NCBI RefSeq assembly: GCF_003173775.1
Contig: NZ_CP029552.1
Span: forward strand, 25,001 to 89,000
Reading direction: 5' to 3'
DNA from: Methylobacterium sp. 17Sr1-1
Lineage (GTDB): Bacteria > Pseudomonadota > Alphaproteobacteria > Rhizobiales > Beijerinckiaceae
Length of the DNA: 64,000 bases
Every line of letters begins with the position of its first letter. The stretch's first letter is position 1. Below, in pieces: positions 11,353 through 20,715 of the stretch. Made by a program: the position numbers and the translations under genes. Under the pieces are notes generated by a model. It saw nothing but the letters and a program-made list of their open reading frames with translations, had not been told where the DNA came from and did not search any database.

Positions 11353-11836
11353 CCCGCGTCTCCGTCTCGTCCTGGGCCGGATTGTCCTGGACCGGATGGT
11401 CCACCGGCCGGGTCTGGGCGCGGCGTATCGCGGAAAAGCCGTGCATGCCAAGGGCATATTGCAGCCCGACCACCGCCCCCTTGGTCGGCTGGAGCAGCGC
11501 GAGCGAGGCGATCAGCGCCAGGCCGGGCCAGAAGGTCATCTGGAACCAGAGCGGCACGTCGAGGCGCATCTCGGTCTCGAGGATCCCGATGCCGGCGAGA
11601 TGGCCGACGACGAAGATGACGAGGTAGGGCGGCAGGTCGTCGGCGCGGTGGTGGTGCAGCTCGGTCCCGCAGGCCTCGCAGGTCTCCCGCACCTTGAGGA
11701 AACGGCCGAACAGCCGCCCCTCGCCGCAATGCGGGCAGCGATTGCGAAAGCCGCGCCACATCGCCAGGGCCCAGGAGGGACCCGAGCCCGAAGGGGCGGC
11801 GGGTTCGGCGGCGGGGCCGGCGTGGATCTCGATCAT
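11318..11836 (-). CDS. DUF983 family membrane protein
   Basis: 172 aa. An N-terminal zinc-ribbon-like CPHCGEGRLF followed by CEACG, then two hydrophobic segments (about 70-90 and 95-120), is diagnostic for DUF983. The biochemical role of the family is unknown. The ATG at 11836 overlaps the rnr stop by four bases (ATGA), and its 3' end overlaps the NUDIX start by 35 bases. This operon order after RNase R recurs in Rhizobiales, as far as I recall. Confidence 0.88.
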   Translation of the reverse strand: MIEIHAGPAAEPAAPSGSGPSWALAMWRGFRNRCPHCGEGRLFGRFLKVRETCEACGTELHHHRADDLPPYLVIFVVGHLAGIGILETEMRLDVPLWFQMTFWPGLALIASLALLQPTKGAVVGLQYALGMHGFSAIRRAQTRPVDHPVQDNPAQDETETRDGRTDGRSIGS

Positions 11837-14154
11837 GCGCGTCTCCCGCGGCGCTTGGTCAGGCTGTCCCGGTTCGCCGGGGCGGGCCTCCCCTTACGCG
11901 GTCCACCGCGGGCCGGGCCAGGGGCGGAGGCGCGGCCACCGCCGGCGATCGCGAAGCGCAGGGCGCCTGCCACGGGCGCAGCCTCCATCAGCTCCACCTC
12001 GACCTTGTCGCCGAGGCGGAAGGTCTGGCGCGTGCGCTCGCCGACGAGGGCGTGGCGGCCCTCCTCGTGGCGGAAATACTCGGCGCCGAGGGTCGAGATC
12101 GGCACGAAGCCGTCGGCCCCGGTCTCGTCGAGCTTGATGAACAGCCCCGAGCGGGTCACGCCCGAGACCTGGCCCGAGAAAGTGGCGCCGACCCGGTCGG
12201 CGAGGTGGTGGGCGATCAGGCGGTCGATGGTCTCCCGCTCGGCCGCCATGGCGCGGCGCTCGGCGGCCGAGATCTGCTGGCCGATCTGGGCCAGGTCCCC
12301 GCTCTCCATGTCCGGCGGCAGACCGTCGGAGCCGAGCCGCAGGGCCCGGATCAGGGCGCGGTGCACGATGAGGTCGGCATAGCGCCGGATCGGCGAGGTG
12401 AAGTGGGCGTAGCGGCGTAACGCCAAGCCGAAATGCCCGGCATTGTCCGAGGCGTAGACCGCTTGCGCCTGCGAGCGCAGCACGACCTCGTTGAGGAAGA
12501 GCTGGTGCTCGCTGCCCTCGACCATGCCGAGGATGCGGTTGAACAGGGCGGGCCGGAGGTTGGCCTCCTTCGGCAGCTTCAGGCCGATCGAGGCCATGAC
12601 CTCGCTTAAGCCCCGCATCTTCTCCAGCGAGGGCTCGTCGTGGACGCGGTAGATCAGCGGCTGGCTCTTCGCCTCCAGGATCTCGGCCGCCGCGACGTTC
12701 GCCTGGATCATGAACTCCTCGATCAGCCGGTGCGCCTCCAGGCGCTCCGGCACGATCACCCGATCGACCCCGCCCTCGGCGTTGAGGATCACCTTGCGCT
12801 CGGGCAGGTCCAGGGCGAGCGGTCCCCGCGCATCGCGGGCCGCGGCGAGCACCCGGTAGGCCTCCCACAGCGGGCGGAGCACCGGCTCGAGGATCGGGCC
12901 CGTCACCTCGTCGGGCCGGCCGTCGATCGCGGCTTGCGCCTGCGCGTAGGCGAGCTTCGCGGCCGACCGCATCATCACGCGGTGGAAGCTGTGGCGCAGC
13001 TTCCGGCCCTCCGCCGTCACGGTCATGCGGACGGCGAGCGCCGGCCGGTCCTGGCCGGGGCGCAGGGAACAGAGGTCGTTCGAGATCCGCTCCGGCAGCA
13101 TCGGCACCACACGGTCGGGGAAGTAGACCGAGTTGCCGCGGATCAGCGCCTCGCGGTCGAGGGCGGTGCCGGGCCGGACATAGGCGGCGACGTCGGCGAT
13201 CGCCACCGTGACGACGAACCCGCCCGGATTGGCCGGATCGGGATCCGGCACCGCCATCACGGCGTCGTCGTGATCCTTGGCGTCCGGCGGGTCGATGGTG
13301 ACGAGCGGCAGGTCGCGCCAATCCTCGCGGCCGTCGAGCCCGACCTCGCGGGCGAACTCGGCCTCCGCCAGCACCTCGCGCGGGAAGACGTGCGGGATGC
13401 CGTGGGCGTGGATGGCGATCAGGCTGACCGCCTTCTCGGAACCGAGGCTGCCGAGGCGCTCCTTGACGCGCCCTTGCGTCAGCCCGAAGCGGTCCTCGCG
13501 GCCGAGGGTCACGGTGACGAGGTCGCCGTCCAGCGCCTCGCCCTCCCCGCCCGGCGGCACCGCGATCTCGCGCCCCTGCGCCTTCTTGTCTACGGGGACG
13601 ATCCGCCCGCCGCCGGTCGGCAGCGCCCGGAACACGCCGAGCGTCTCGGCCTTGTTGCGGCCGATCACCTTGATGACCCGGCCGAGATAGCGCCCGGGCG
13701 TGTCGCTGTCGGGCTCGATCTTCAGGAGCGCCCGGTCGCCGGTGCCAGGGGCCGGCCCGCTGGCGCTACGCCCGCGCGGCATCAGCACGGTGATGAGGGG
13801 AGCGGGCCCGGCCTCCGGATCCCAATTGGCCGGCCGCGCGACCAGCTCGCCGTCGCGGTCGCGGCGGGTGTCGATGTCGGCGACGACGACCGGCGGCAGG
13901 CTTCCGGCCTTGCGCAGGCCGGCGCGGTCCTTCTCGATCGCGCCGTCCTCCTGCATCTCCTTGAGCAGGCGCTTCAGCTCGATCTTGTCCGCGCCCTTGA
14001 TGCCGAAGGCCTGGGCGATCTCGCGCTTGCCGACCTTCTGGGGCGCGTCCGCGATGAAGGCGAGCACGGCCTCGCGGCTGGGCAGGACGGCGTGCGCCGC
14101 TTTCGGAGGAATGCCCTTGGCAGGATTTCCTTTGGGATGGATGCGCTTGGCCAA
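11833..14154 (-). CDS. rnr: Ribonuclease R
   Basis: 773 aa processive 3'-5' exoribonuclease of the RNB family that degrades structured RNA. It has an N-terminal winged helix (about 25-90), cold-shock domains, the catalytic RNB domain with the metal-binding Asp cluster in DPPDAKDHDDAV (near residue 295), and a C-terminal S1 domain (about 645-725) followed by a Lys/Arg-rich tail. The only start that keeps the full N-terminus is TTG at 14154 (MAKRIHPKGN), with only a weak GAG upstream; no in-frame ATG occurs nearby. It is the first gene of a three-gene overlapping operon. Confidence 0.95.
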   Translation of the reverse strand: MAKRIHPKGNPAKGIPPKAAHAVLPSREAVLAFIADAPQKVGKREIAQAFGIKGADKIELKRLLKEMQEDGAIEKDRAGLRKAGSLPPVVVADIDTRRDRDGELVARPANWDPEAGPAPLITVLMPRGRSASGPAPGTGDRALLKIEPDSDTPGRYLGRVIKVIGRNKAETLGVFRALPTGGGRIVPVDKKAQGREIAVPPGGEGEALDGDLVTVTLGREDRFGLTQGRVKERLGSLGSEKAVSLIAIHAHGIPHVFPREVLAEAEFAREVGLDGREDWRDLPLVTIDPPDAKDHDDAVMAVPDPDPANPGGFVVTVAIADVAAYVRPGTALDREALIRGNSVYFPDRVVPMLPERISNDLCSLRPGQDRPALAVRMTVTAEGRKLRHSFHRVMMRSAAKLAYAQAQAAIDGRPDEVTGPILEPVLRPLWEAYRVLAAARDARGPLALDLPERKVILNAEGGVDRVIVPERLEAHRLIEEFMIQANVAAAEILEAKSQPLIYRVHDEPSLEKMRGLSEVMASIGLKLPKEANLRPALFNRILGMVEGSEHQLFLNEVVLRSQAQAVYASDNAGHFGLALRRYAHFTSPIRRYADLIVHRALIRALRLGSDGLPPDMESGDLAQIGQQISAAERRAMAAERETIDRLIAHHLADRVGATFSGQVSGVTRSGLFIKLDETGADGFVPISTLGAEYFRHEEGRHALVGERTRQTFRLGDKVEVELMEAAPVAGALRFAIAGGGRASAPGPARGGPRKGRPAPANRDSLTKRRGRRA

Positions 14155-14256
14155 CAGCTCGACTCAAGGAGGACGTACAACGGCCCCGGCCGACGGCCAG
14201 GGGCTCCGCTCCATAATATGGGATGCGCCGGGGGACCGAGCAACGCCGGCCGCCGT

Positions 14257-14598
14257 TCAACCGGTGGATGCCGATTTGCGCACCCGGTCGATGGCGGCAT
14301 CGGCGTCGAAGCCGGATCCAGTCAATTCGTCGAGCGACAGCGGACAGGATTGCGGCATCGTCAGCGAGACCTGCGTCTCGTCGGGCCGCAGCTCCGGCGC
14401 CTCCGCCTCGCGCACGGCCAGCGTCCAGATCCCGTCGAGCTTGAGGGCGGAGAGATCCTGGCCCCGGAGCCGCCCGTGCAGGTCCGCCGCCTCGCGGCGC
14501 CAGGCGGCGAGGCGGGCCTCGTCGGCGATGAGCGCGGACTTGACCAGGGTGGCGAGGAGCGCGCGCAGGGTTGCGGCGGGGGAGGTCGAGTCGGTCAT
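14257..14598 (-). CDS. Hypothetical protein, possibly DUF29-related
   Basis: 113 aa, helical, Ala/Leu-rich. The segment MPQSCPLSLDELTG near the C-terminus faintly resembles the end of DUF29 proteins, but the N-terminal half does not, so the link is weak. The start is ATG 14598 (MTDSTSPAATL), where low-complexity upstream sequence gives way to a helical protein. It lies between the glnA terminator and rnr on the minus strand. No function is proposed. Confidence 0.55.
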   Translation of the reverse strand: MTDSTSPAATLRALLATLVKSALIADEARLAAWRREAADLHGRLRGQDLSALKLDGIWTLAVREAEAPELRPDETQVSLTMPQSCPLSLDELTGSGFDADAAIDRVRKSASTG

Positions 14599-14642
14599 CG
14601 GGGCTCCGGGCTGTCGCCGGTGACTCCGCAAGCCGGATGCCA

Positions 14643-14674
14643 AAAAGGAAGGGGCCGGATCGCTCCGGCCCCCC
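14643..14674 (-). terminator. Rho-independent terminator of glnA
   Basis: On the minus strand GGGGCCGGA, a short loop and TCCGGCCCC are followed by TTCCTTTTTG, 26 bases past the glnA stop. Confidence 0.88.
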
Positions 14675-14699
14675 ATCTCGTCCTCGAAGCGCGTACGGC

Positions 14700-16112
14700 T
14701 CAGAGCGAGTAGTAGTTCACGAACTCGATCGGGTGCGGGGTCATCTCGTACCGCATCACCTCGGTCATCTTCAGCTCGATGAACGAGTCGATGAAGTCGT
14801 CGTTGAACACGCCGCCGGCCTTGAGGAACTCGCGGTCGGCGTCGAGGCTGTTGAGCGCCTCACGGAGCGAGCCGCACACGGTCGGGATCTCCTTGAGCTC
14901 CGCCGGGGGCAGGTCGTAGAGGTCCTTGTCCATGGCCGGACCGGGATCGATCTTGTTGTTGATGCCGTCGACGCCGGCCATCAGCATGGCGGCGAAGGCC
15001 AGGTAGGGATTCGCCATCGGATCGGGGAAGCGGACCTCGACGCGCTTGGCCTTCGGCGAAGTCGTCCACGGAATCCGGCACGAGGCCGAGCGGTTGCGGG
15101 CCGAGTAGGCCAGCAGCACCGGCGCCTCGTAGCCCGGGACCAGGCGCTTGTAGGAGTTGGTCGACGGGTTGGTGAAGGCGTTGAGCGCCTTGGCGTGCTT
15201 GATGATGCCGCCGATGTACCACAGGCACTCCTGCGACAGGTCGGCGTACTTGTTGCCGGCGAAGACCGGCTTGCCGTCCTTCCAGATCGACTGGTGGACG
15301 TGCATGCCCGAGCCGTTGTCGCCGTAGACCGGCTTCGGCATGAAGGTCGCGGTCTTGCCGTAGCTCTGGGCGACGTTGTGGATGCAGTACTTGTAGATCT
15401 GCATCTGGTCACCCATCAGGGTGAGCGTGTCGAACTTCATGCCCAGCTCGTGCTGAGCCGACGCGACCTCGTGGTGGTGCTTCTCGACCTTGACGCCCAT
15501 GGACTGCATGGCGGCGAGCATCTCGCCGCGCATGTCCTGGGCCGAATCCTGCGGCGGGACCGGGAAGTAGCCGCCCTTGATCTGGACGCGGTGGCCGAGA
15601 TTGCCGCCCTCGTACTCGGTCTGGCCGTTGATCGGCAGCTCGACCGAATCCAGCTTGAAGCCGGTGTGGTACGGATCCGCGGAGAAGCGCACGTCGTCGA
15701 AGACGAAGAACTCGGCCTCGGGGCCGACGAAGATGGTGTCGCCGATGCCGCTCGCCTTGACGAAGGCCTCGGCCTTCTTGGCGATGCCGCGCGGATCGCG
15801 GCCGTAGGGCTCGCCGGTCACCGGCTCGAGCACGTCGCAGACGATCGACATCGTCGAGGCCGAGAAGAACGGGTCCATGCAGGCGGTCGCCGGATCCGGC
15901 ATCAGCAGCATGTCGGACTCGTTGATCGCCTTCCAGCCGGCGATCGACGAACCGTCGAACATCGTGCCCTCGGCGAAGATGTCCTCGTCGACCAGCGACA
16001 CGTCGAAGGTGACGTGCTGCCACTTGCCCCGCGGATCGGTGAAGCGGAAATCGACGTACTTGACGTCGTTTTCCTTGATTTCCTTGAGGACGTCCGTCGC
16101 GGTCTTAGACAT
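14700..16112 (-). CDS. glnA: Glutamine synthetase, type I
   Basis: 470 aa dodecameric enzyme that makes glutamine from glutamate, ammonia and ATP; the main ammonium assimilation step. It has the beta-grasp N-domain with the DGSSI loop, the catalytic domain with [10 protein letters not shown] and the ATP loop, and the adenylylation Tyr in [10 protein letters not shown] near residue 398, so activity is probably controlled by GlnE. The start is ATG 16112. It lies 100 bases downstream of glnB on the same strand, as in most Rhizobiales, and has its own terminator. Confidence 0.97.
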   Translation of the reverse strand: MSKTATDVLKEIKENDVKYVDFRFTDPRGKWQHVTFDVSLVDEDIFAEGTMFDGSSIAGWKAINESDMLLMPDPATACMDPFFSASTMSIVCDVLEPVTGEPYGRDPRGIAKKAEAFVKASGIGDTIFVGPEAEFFVFDDVRFSADPYHTGFKLDSVELPINGQTEYEGGNLGHRVQIKGGYFPVPPQDSAQDMRGEMLAAMQSMGVKVEKHHHEVASAQHELGMKFDTLTLMGDQMQIYKYCIHNVAQSYGKTATFMPKPVYGDNGSGMHVHQSIWKDGKPVFAGNKYADLSQECLWYIGGIIKHAKALNAFTNPSTNSYKRLVPGYEAPVLLAYSARNRSASCRIPWTTSPKAKRVEVRFPDPMANPYLAFAAMLMAGVDGINNKIDPGPAMDKDLYDLPPAELKEIPTVCGSLREALNSLDADREFLKAGGVFNDDFIDSFIELKMTEVMRYEMTPHPIEFVNYYSL

Positions 16113-16212
16113 TCTCGTCTGATCCCTTCCTAGAACGGCGTTTTGGCCGCCATGAAGCCGCGGTCCTGGGGGTCAGGCCGCGGTTTTCGTCGCTGCAGAG
16201 AAGGCAGTGCCG

Positions 16213-16590
<378 letters not shown>

Positions 16591-16753
16591 CTAGCATCGC
16601 GCCGCGCCGACCGCCACGGGGGATTTCCCGAGAGCGGACCGGGAATGCCTAATCGATAAGCAATCGCTGCGCGTTTGTTGCGCAATCCGCCGTTCTCAAG
16701 CCTGGCGCCGCGGCAAGGCCGCCGCGTCCGGGCGCTTCTCGGAGTATGATGCG

Positions 16754-18256
16754 ATGGCCGGGACCGAGCTGCTCACCACCGACGAGATGCGGCGGGCGGA
16801 TGCCGCGACGATCGATGCCGGAACGCAGGGCCTGACGCTGATGCACCGCGCCGGTGGGGCGGTCGCCGAGCGGGCCCGGGTGCTCGCGGGTGACGGCCGG
16901 ATCCTGATCCTGTGCGGGCCGGGCAACAACGGCGGCGACGGGTTCGTGGCCGCCAGGCTGCTGGCCGAGGCGGGCCTCGCGGTCGAGGTGGCGCTTCTCG
17001 GCGCGCGCGACGCCCTCGCGGGCGACGCGGCGGCCGCGGCGGTCCAGTGGACGGGCCCGGTGACGAACGCCGCCGCCGTCGAGCCCGCGGGCGTCGCGCT
17101 CGTGATCGACGCGCTGTTCGGCGCGGGCCTGTCCCGGCCGCTCGACGGCGACGCCGCAGCGCTCGTCGGGCGGGTCAACGCGGCCGGCGTGCCGGTGCTC
17201 GCCGTCGACGTGCCCTCTGGCCTCGACGGCGATACGGGGGCCGCGCGCGGTCCCGTCGTGGCGGCGACCGAGACCGTCACCTTCGTGCGGCGCAAGCCCG
17301 GCCACCTGCTGCTGCCCGGCCGGCGCCTGTGCGGCCCGGTGACGGTCGCGCGGATCGGGATCCCGGACGCCGTCGTGGCGGGGATCGCGCCGCAGGCCCA
17401 CGTCAACGGCCCGGACCTCTGGGGCGCCGCCTTCCCGCGCCTCGCCGAGGACAGCCACAAATACACCCGCGGCCACGCGGTGGTGCTGTCGGGCCCCGCG
17501 CACCGCACCGGGGCGGCGCGGCTCGCCGCCCGGGGCGCGTTGCGCATCGGCGCCGGCCTCGTGACCGTGCTGTCGCCGACGCCGGCGCTTGCCGAGAACG
17601 CCGCCCAGCTCACCGCGATCATGCTGCGCCCCTGCGACGGGGCCGACGACCTCGACGACGCCCTCACCGACGAGCGCCTGAACGCGATCGTCGCCGGCCC
17701 GGGCCTCGGCACCGGCGCCCCGACCCGCGACCTCGTGCGGGTCGCCGCGGAAGCCGGCCGAGGCCTCGTCCTCGACGCCGACGCCCTGACGAGCTTTTCG
17801 GGGAAGGCCGACGAACTCGCGGAGATGATCGCGGCGGGAGGGGCGCAGGCGGTCGTGACCCCGCACGAGGGCGAGTTCGCGCGGCTGTTCAAGGGCGTGG
17901 CGGCGGTGCCGGCGGAGGGCTCGAAGCTCGCACGCGCCCGGGCCGCCGCGGCCCATCTCGACGCGGTCGTGGTGCTGAAGGGCCCCGACACGGTGATCGC
18001 GGCGCCGGACGGCCGCGCCGCCATCAACCCCAACGGGACGCCCTGGCTCGGCACCGCCGGCAGCGGCGACGTGCTGTGCGGCTTCATCGGTGGGTTGCTG
18101 GCCCAGGGGATGGAGCCCTTCGAGGCCGCCACCGCCGCGGTCTGGCTCCACGCGGCGGCCGGGCGCCGGCACGGGCCGGGGCTGATCGCGGAGGACCTGC
18201 CTGAGATGATGCCGGGGGTGCTGGGGGAGGTGCTGGCGGGGTTCAGGGTGGGGTGA
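16754..18256 (+). CDS. nnr: Bifunctional NAD(P)HX epimerase/dehydratase
   Basis: 500 aa metabolite-repair enzyme. The N-terminal YjeF-type epimerase domain (about 1-210) carries CGPGNNGGDGF and VPSGLDGDTG. The C-terminal ADP-dependent dehydratase domain (about 225-495) carries the ATP/ADP loop GTAGSGDVLCG and TPHEGEF. Together they repair hydrated NADH and NADPH. The ATG at 16754 is the last of three close ATGs and fits homology best. It is divergent from glnB, a common neighbourhood in alphaproteobacteria. Confidence 0.94.
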   Translation: MAGTELLTTDEMRRADAATIDAGTQGLTLMHRAGGAVAERARVLAGDGRILILCGPGNNGGDGFVAARLLAEAGLAVEVALLGARDALAGDAAAAAVQWTGPVTNAAAVEPAGVALVIDALFGAGLSRPLDGDAAALVGRVNAAGVPVLAVDVPSGLDGDTGAARGPVVAATETVTFVRRKPGHLLLPGRRLCGPVTVARIGIPDAVVAGIAPQAHVNGPDLWGAAFPRLAEDSHKYTRGHAVVLSGPAHRTGAARLAARGALRIGAGLVTVLSPTPALAENAAQLTAIMLRPCDGADDLDDALTDERLNAIVAGPGLGTGAPTRDLVRVAAEAGRGLVLDADALTSFSGKADELAEMIAAGGAQAVVTPHEGEFARLFKGVAAVPAEGSKLARARAAAAHLDAVVVLKGPDTVIAAPDGRAAINPNGTPWLGTAGSGDVLCGFIGGLLAQGMEPFEAATAAVWLHAAAGRRHGPGLIAEDLPEMMPGVLGEVLAGFRVG

Positions 18257-18289
18257 GGAGCCGACCGAGAAAGAAAACCGCGGGTCTTC

Positions 18290-18476
18290 TCCTCTCCCCG
18301 CGTGCGGGGAGAGGCCTTCGCACCCCTTGTCGGGTGCGAAGGTAGCCCGCAGGGCGAGGGGGTGTTTCCGGAAGAGTCTCACGCGTCGAGACCCCCTCAC
18401 CCTCGCTGCGGCTTCGCCTCCGCTTGCTGCGTTCCCTGAACGGTAACACAGCCCTCTCCCCGCCCGCGGGGAGAGG
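18290..18476. repeat. Long palindromic repeat, family C copy 1
   Basis: Outer arms CTCTCCCCG..CGGGGAGAG stand at each end, with a GAGGGGGTGTTTCCGG/ACCCCCTCACCCTCG inner inverted pair and the shared segment TTCGCCTCCGCTTGCTGCGT. The same order of blocks recurs at 34862-35050. It fills the gap between nnr and pleD, which converge on it, and could act as a two-way terminator. Confidence 0.8.
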
Positions 18477-18516
18477 AGGAAAACCGCGCCTCATCCGGCG
18501 AGGCGTACGTCGAACC

Positions 18517-19884
18517 TTACGCCGCGACGGCGGCGACCACCCGGTTCCGGCCGGACTGCTTGGCCTGATAGAGGGCGAGGTCGGCGCGCTTGAGCATCTG
18601 GGCCGGGTCGGCATCCTCCGGCTGGCGGGCGGCGACCCCGATCGAGACCGTGACGTCGATGGCGCTGGTGCCGCGCTGGACCTGGAACGGCGCCGCCTCG
18701 ATCCGCTCGCGGATGCGCTCGGCGACCTGGCGGGCGGCGTCGAGCCCGGTATCGGGCACCACCACGACGATCTCCTCGCCGCCGAAGCGCGCCACCACGT
18801 CGATGCCGCGGGTCTGGGCCCGGATGCGGGTGGCGAATTCCCTCAAGACCTCGTCGCCGGCATCGTGCCCGAACTGGTCGTTGATCGTCTTGAAGCGGTC
18901 GATGTCGAGGATCAAGAGCGCCACCGGCCGGTCGCGCAAGGACGGCTCGGAGAACAGGCCGCCGAGATAGCTGTCGAGGTAGCGCCGGTTGTGCAGGCCG
19001 GTGAGCCCGTCGGTGACCGCGAGGTCCATCGAGACCTGCACCGATTCGCGTAGCGAATCCGAGAAGCGCCGGCGCTTCACCTGGGTGCGGACCCGGGCGA
19101 CGAGCTCGTTGCGGTCGATCGGGCGGACGAGGTAATCGTGCACGCCGAGATCGAGGCCGCGCATGATCCGCGCCCGGTCATGGGCGTCGGCCATCATCAC
19201 CACCGGCACGGTGCGGGTGCGGTCGAGGGAGCGGAGCTGGCTGCACAGGCGCAGGCCGTCATGGTCCTGGAGGTCGAGGCTCACCAGCACCACGTCGTAA
19301 TCGCCCGCCTTGACCCGCTCCAGGGCCTCCTGCGGCGAGGCCACGGTCTCGACGCAATGGTACTGGCCGAGCGCCGCCGCCAGCCGCTCGGCGGAGGAGC
19401 GGCGATCCTCGACGATCAGTACGTTGGCATTGTGCCCGGTCTCGGCGGCGGCCGCCGCGAGCGGGTCGCCGACCCGCGACGCCATGGCGCGGCTGCGCAA
19501 CTCGTCGGTCACCGCCTTCAGGCGCACCAGGCTGCGCACCCGGGCCATCAGGGCGGTGTCGTCGATCGGCTTGGTGAGGAAATCGTCCGCCCCGGCGTCG
19601 AGCCCGCGCAGGCGGTCGCTCGGCTGGTCGAGGGCGGTCACCATCACCACCGGCAGGTGCGCAGTCGTCGGCGTCGACTTGATCCGCCGGCAGACCTCGA
19701 ACCCGTCCATGCCCGGCATCATCACGTCGAGCAGCACGATGTCGCACAGGCCCTTCTCGCACACCGCGAGGGCGTCGGGCCCGTTCATCGCCGAAACGAC
19801 GTCGAAATACTCGACGGTCAACTTCGTCTCGAGCAACTTAATATTCGGGAAGAGGTCGTCGACGATGAGAACGCGTGCCGACAT
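18517..19884 (-). CDS. pleD: PleD-type response regulator diguanylate cyclase
   Basis: 455 aa. Two receiver domains are followed by a GGDEF domain. REC1 has phospho-acceptor Asp53 (LLDVMMPG). REC2 (about 153-270) has Ser where Asp is expected (LVSLDL), matching PleD's adaptor receiver. The GGDEF domain has the active-site motif GGEEI near residue 369 and an RGID product-inhibition site just before it, so it should make c-di-GMP with feedback control. In Caulobacter PleD drives the swarmer-to-stalked transition under DivJ/PleC/DivK. It follows divK by 27 bases on the same strand, which suggests one operon. Confidence 0.95.
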   Translation of the reverse strand: MSARVLIVDDLFPNIKLLETKLTVEYFDVVSAMNGPDALAVCEKGLCDIVLLDVMMPGMDGFEVCRRIKSTPTTAHLPVVMVTALDQPSDRLRGLDAGADDFLTKPIDDTALMARVRSLVRLKAVTDELRSRAMASRVGDPLAAAAAETGHNANVLIVEDRRSSAERLAAALGQYHCVETVASPQEALERVKAGDYDVVLVSLDLQDHDGLRLCSQLRSLDRTRTVPVVMMADAHDRARIMRGLDLGVHDYLVRPIDRNELVARVRTQVKRRRFSDSLRESVQVSMDLAVTDGLTGLHNRRYLDSYLGGLFSEPSLRDRPVALLILDIDRFKTINDQFGHDAGDEVLREFATRIRAQTRGIDVVARFGGEEIVVVVPDTGLDAARQVAERIRERIEAAPFQVQRGTSAIDVTVSIGVAARQPEDADPAQMLKRADLALYQAKQSGRNRVVAAVAA

Positions 19885-19911
19885 GGAAGGCCAGGCCCCT
19901 CTCAGCTGTGC

Positions 19912-20292
19912 TCAGCTCTGGCGCTCGTCGCCGACATAGGTGCGGACCGTCGCGAGGAACTTCGCGACCGAGATGGGCTTGGACAGGTAGGCCTCGCAGC
20001 CCCCCTCGCGGATGCGCTCCTCGTCACCCTTCATGGCGAAAGCCGTGATGGCGATCACCGGGATGCTCTTGAGCTCATCGTCCTCCTTGAGCCATTTAGT
20101 GACCTCGAGGCCCGACACCTCGGGGAGCTGAATGTCCATCAGGATCAGGTCAGGCCGATGCCGGCGCGCCAGCTCGATCGCCTCAATCCCGTTGGCCGTC
20201 TTGAGGGTCGCGTAGCCGTGAGCCTCCAACAAGTCGTTGAAAAGCTTCATATTCAGCTCGTTGTCCTCGACGATGAGCACCGTCTTCGTCAT
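19912..20292 (-). CDS. divK: DivK, single-domain response regulator
   Basis: 126 aa receiver-only protein. The acidic pocket (VEDN), the phospho-acceptor Asp53 ([13 protein letters not shown]) and the conserved Thr and Lys ([13 protein letters not shown]) are all present; the signature closely matches alphaproteobacterial DivK. It relays polarity signals between DivJ and PleC and, through DivL/CckA, controls CtrA. It is the first gene of a divK-pleD operon. Confidence 0.95.
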   Translation of the reverse strand: MTKTVLIVEDNELNMKLFNDLLEAHGYATLKTANGIEAIELARRHRPDLILMDIQLPEVSGLEVTKWLKEDDELKSIPVIAITAFAMKGDEERIREGGCEAYLSKPISVAKFLATVRTYVGDERQS

Positions 20293-20370
20293 GGCTCGCT
20301 GTCTCCGGCGCTCCCGCGGGCCGCGTCACACCCCGGCTGCGACCGGATCCGCAACACTGTTAAGCGGCAC

Positions 20371-20715
20371 ATGTTGATGAAACGCAAATTCGATGGATTT
20401 GCCAGGGGGTCCGATCCCCGTGGCGGAGTGCTGAGTGAATCCGCCGCGGAGGCCCTGGGCGCCCGCGTCTTCGCCTACGTCACCGGCGAGCCCGGGCGAC
20501 TGCTCCGCTTCATGGAGAGCTCCGGTCTCTCGCCGGATGCGCTGCGGCAGGCGGCCGACAGTCCCGATCTCGTCGCCGGCCTCCTCGACCACGTGGTGGC
20601 CGACGAGGAGCTGCTCGTCGCCTGCGCCGCCGCCCTGGAGGTGCCGCCGGAGCGGATCACCCAGGCCTGGCGCCGCCTCGAGCCGCCCGAGGATCCCGGC
20701 GAGTTCGGGGCGTGA
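20371..20715 (+). CDS. DUF3572 family protein
   Basis: Up to 114 aa. The core (EALGARVFAYVTGEPGRLLRF, DLVAGLLDHVVADEELL) matches DUF3572, small all-helical proteins found next to divK/pleD in Rhizobiales; function unknown. The start is uncertain: ATG 20371 and 20377 lack a clear ribosome binding site, while GTG 20428 with GGCGGA starts right at the conserved domain. The stop overlaps the dinB GTG start by four bases, so the two are probably translationally coupled. Confidence 0.75.
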   Translation: MLMKRKFDGFARGSDPRGGVLSESAAEALGARVFAYVTGEPGRLLRFMESSGLSPDALRQAADSPDLVAGLLDHVVADEELLVACAAALEVPPERITQAWRRLEPPEDPGEFGA

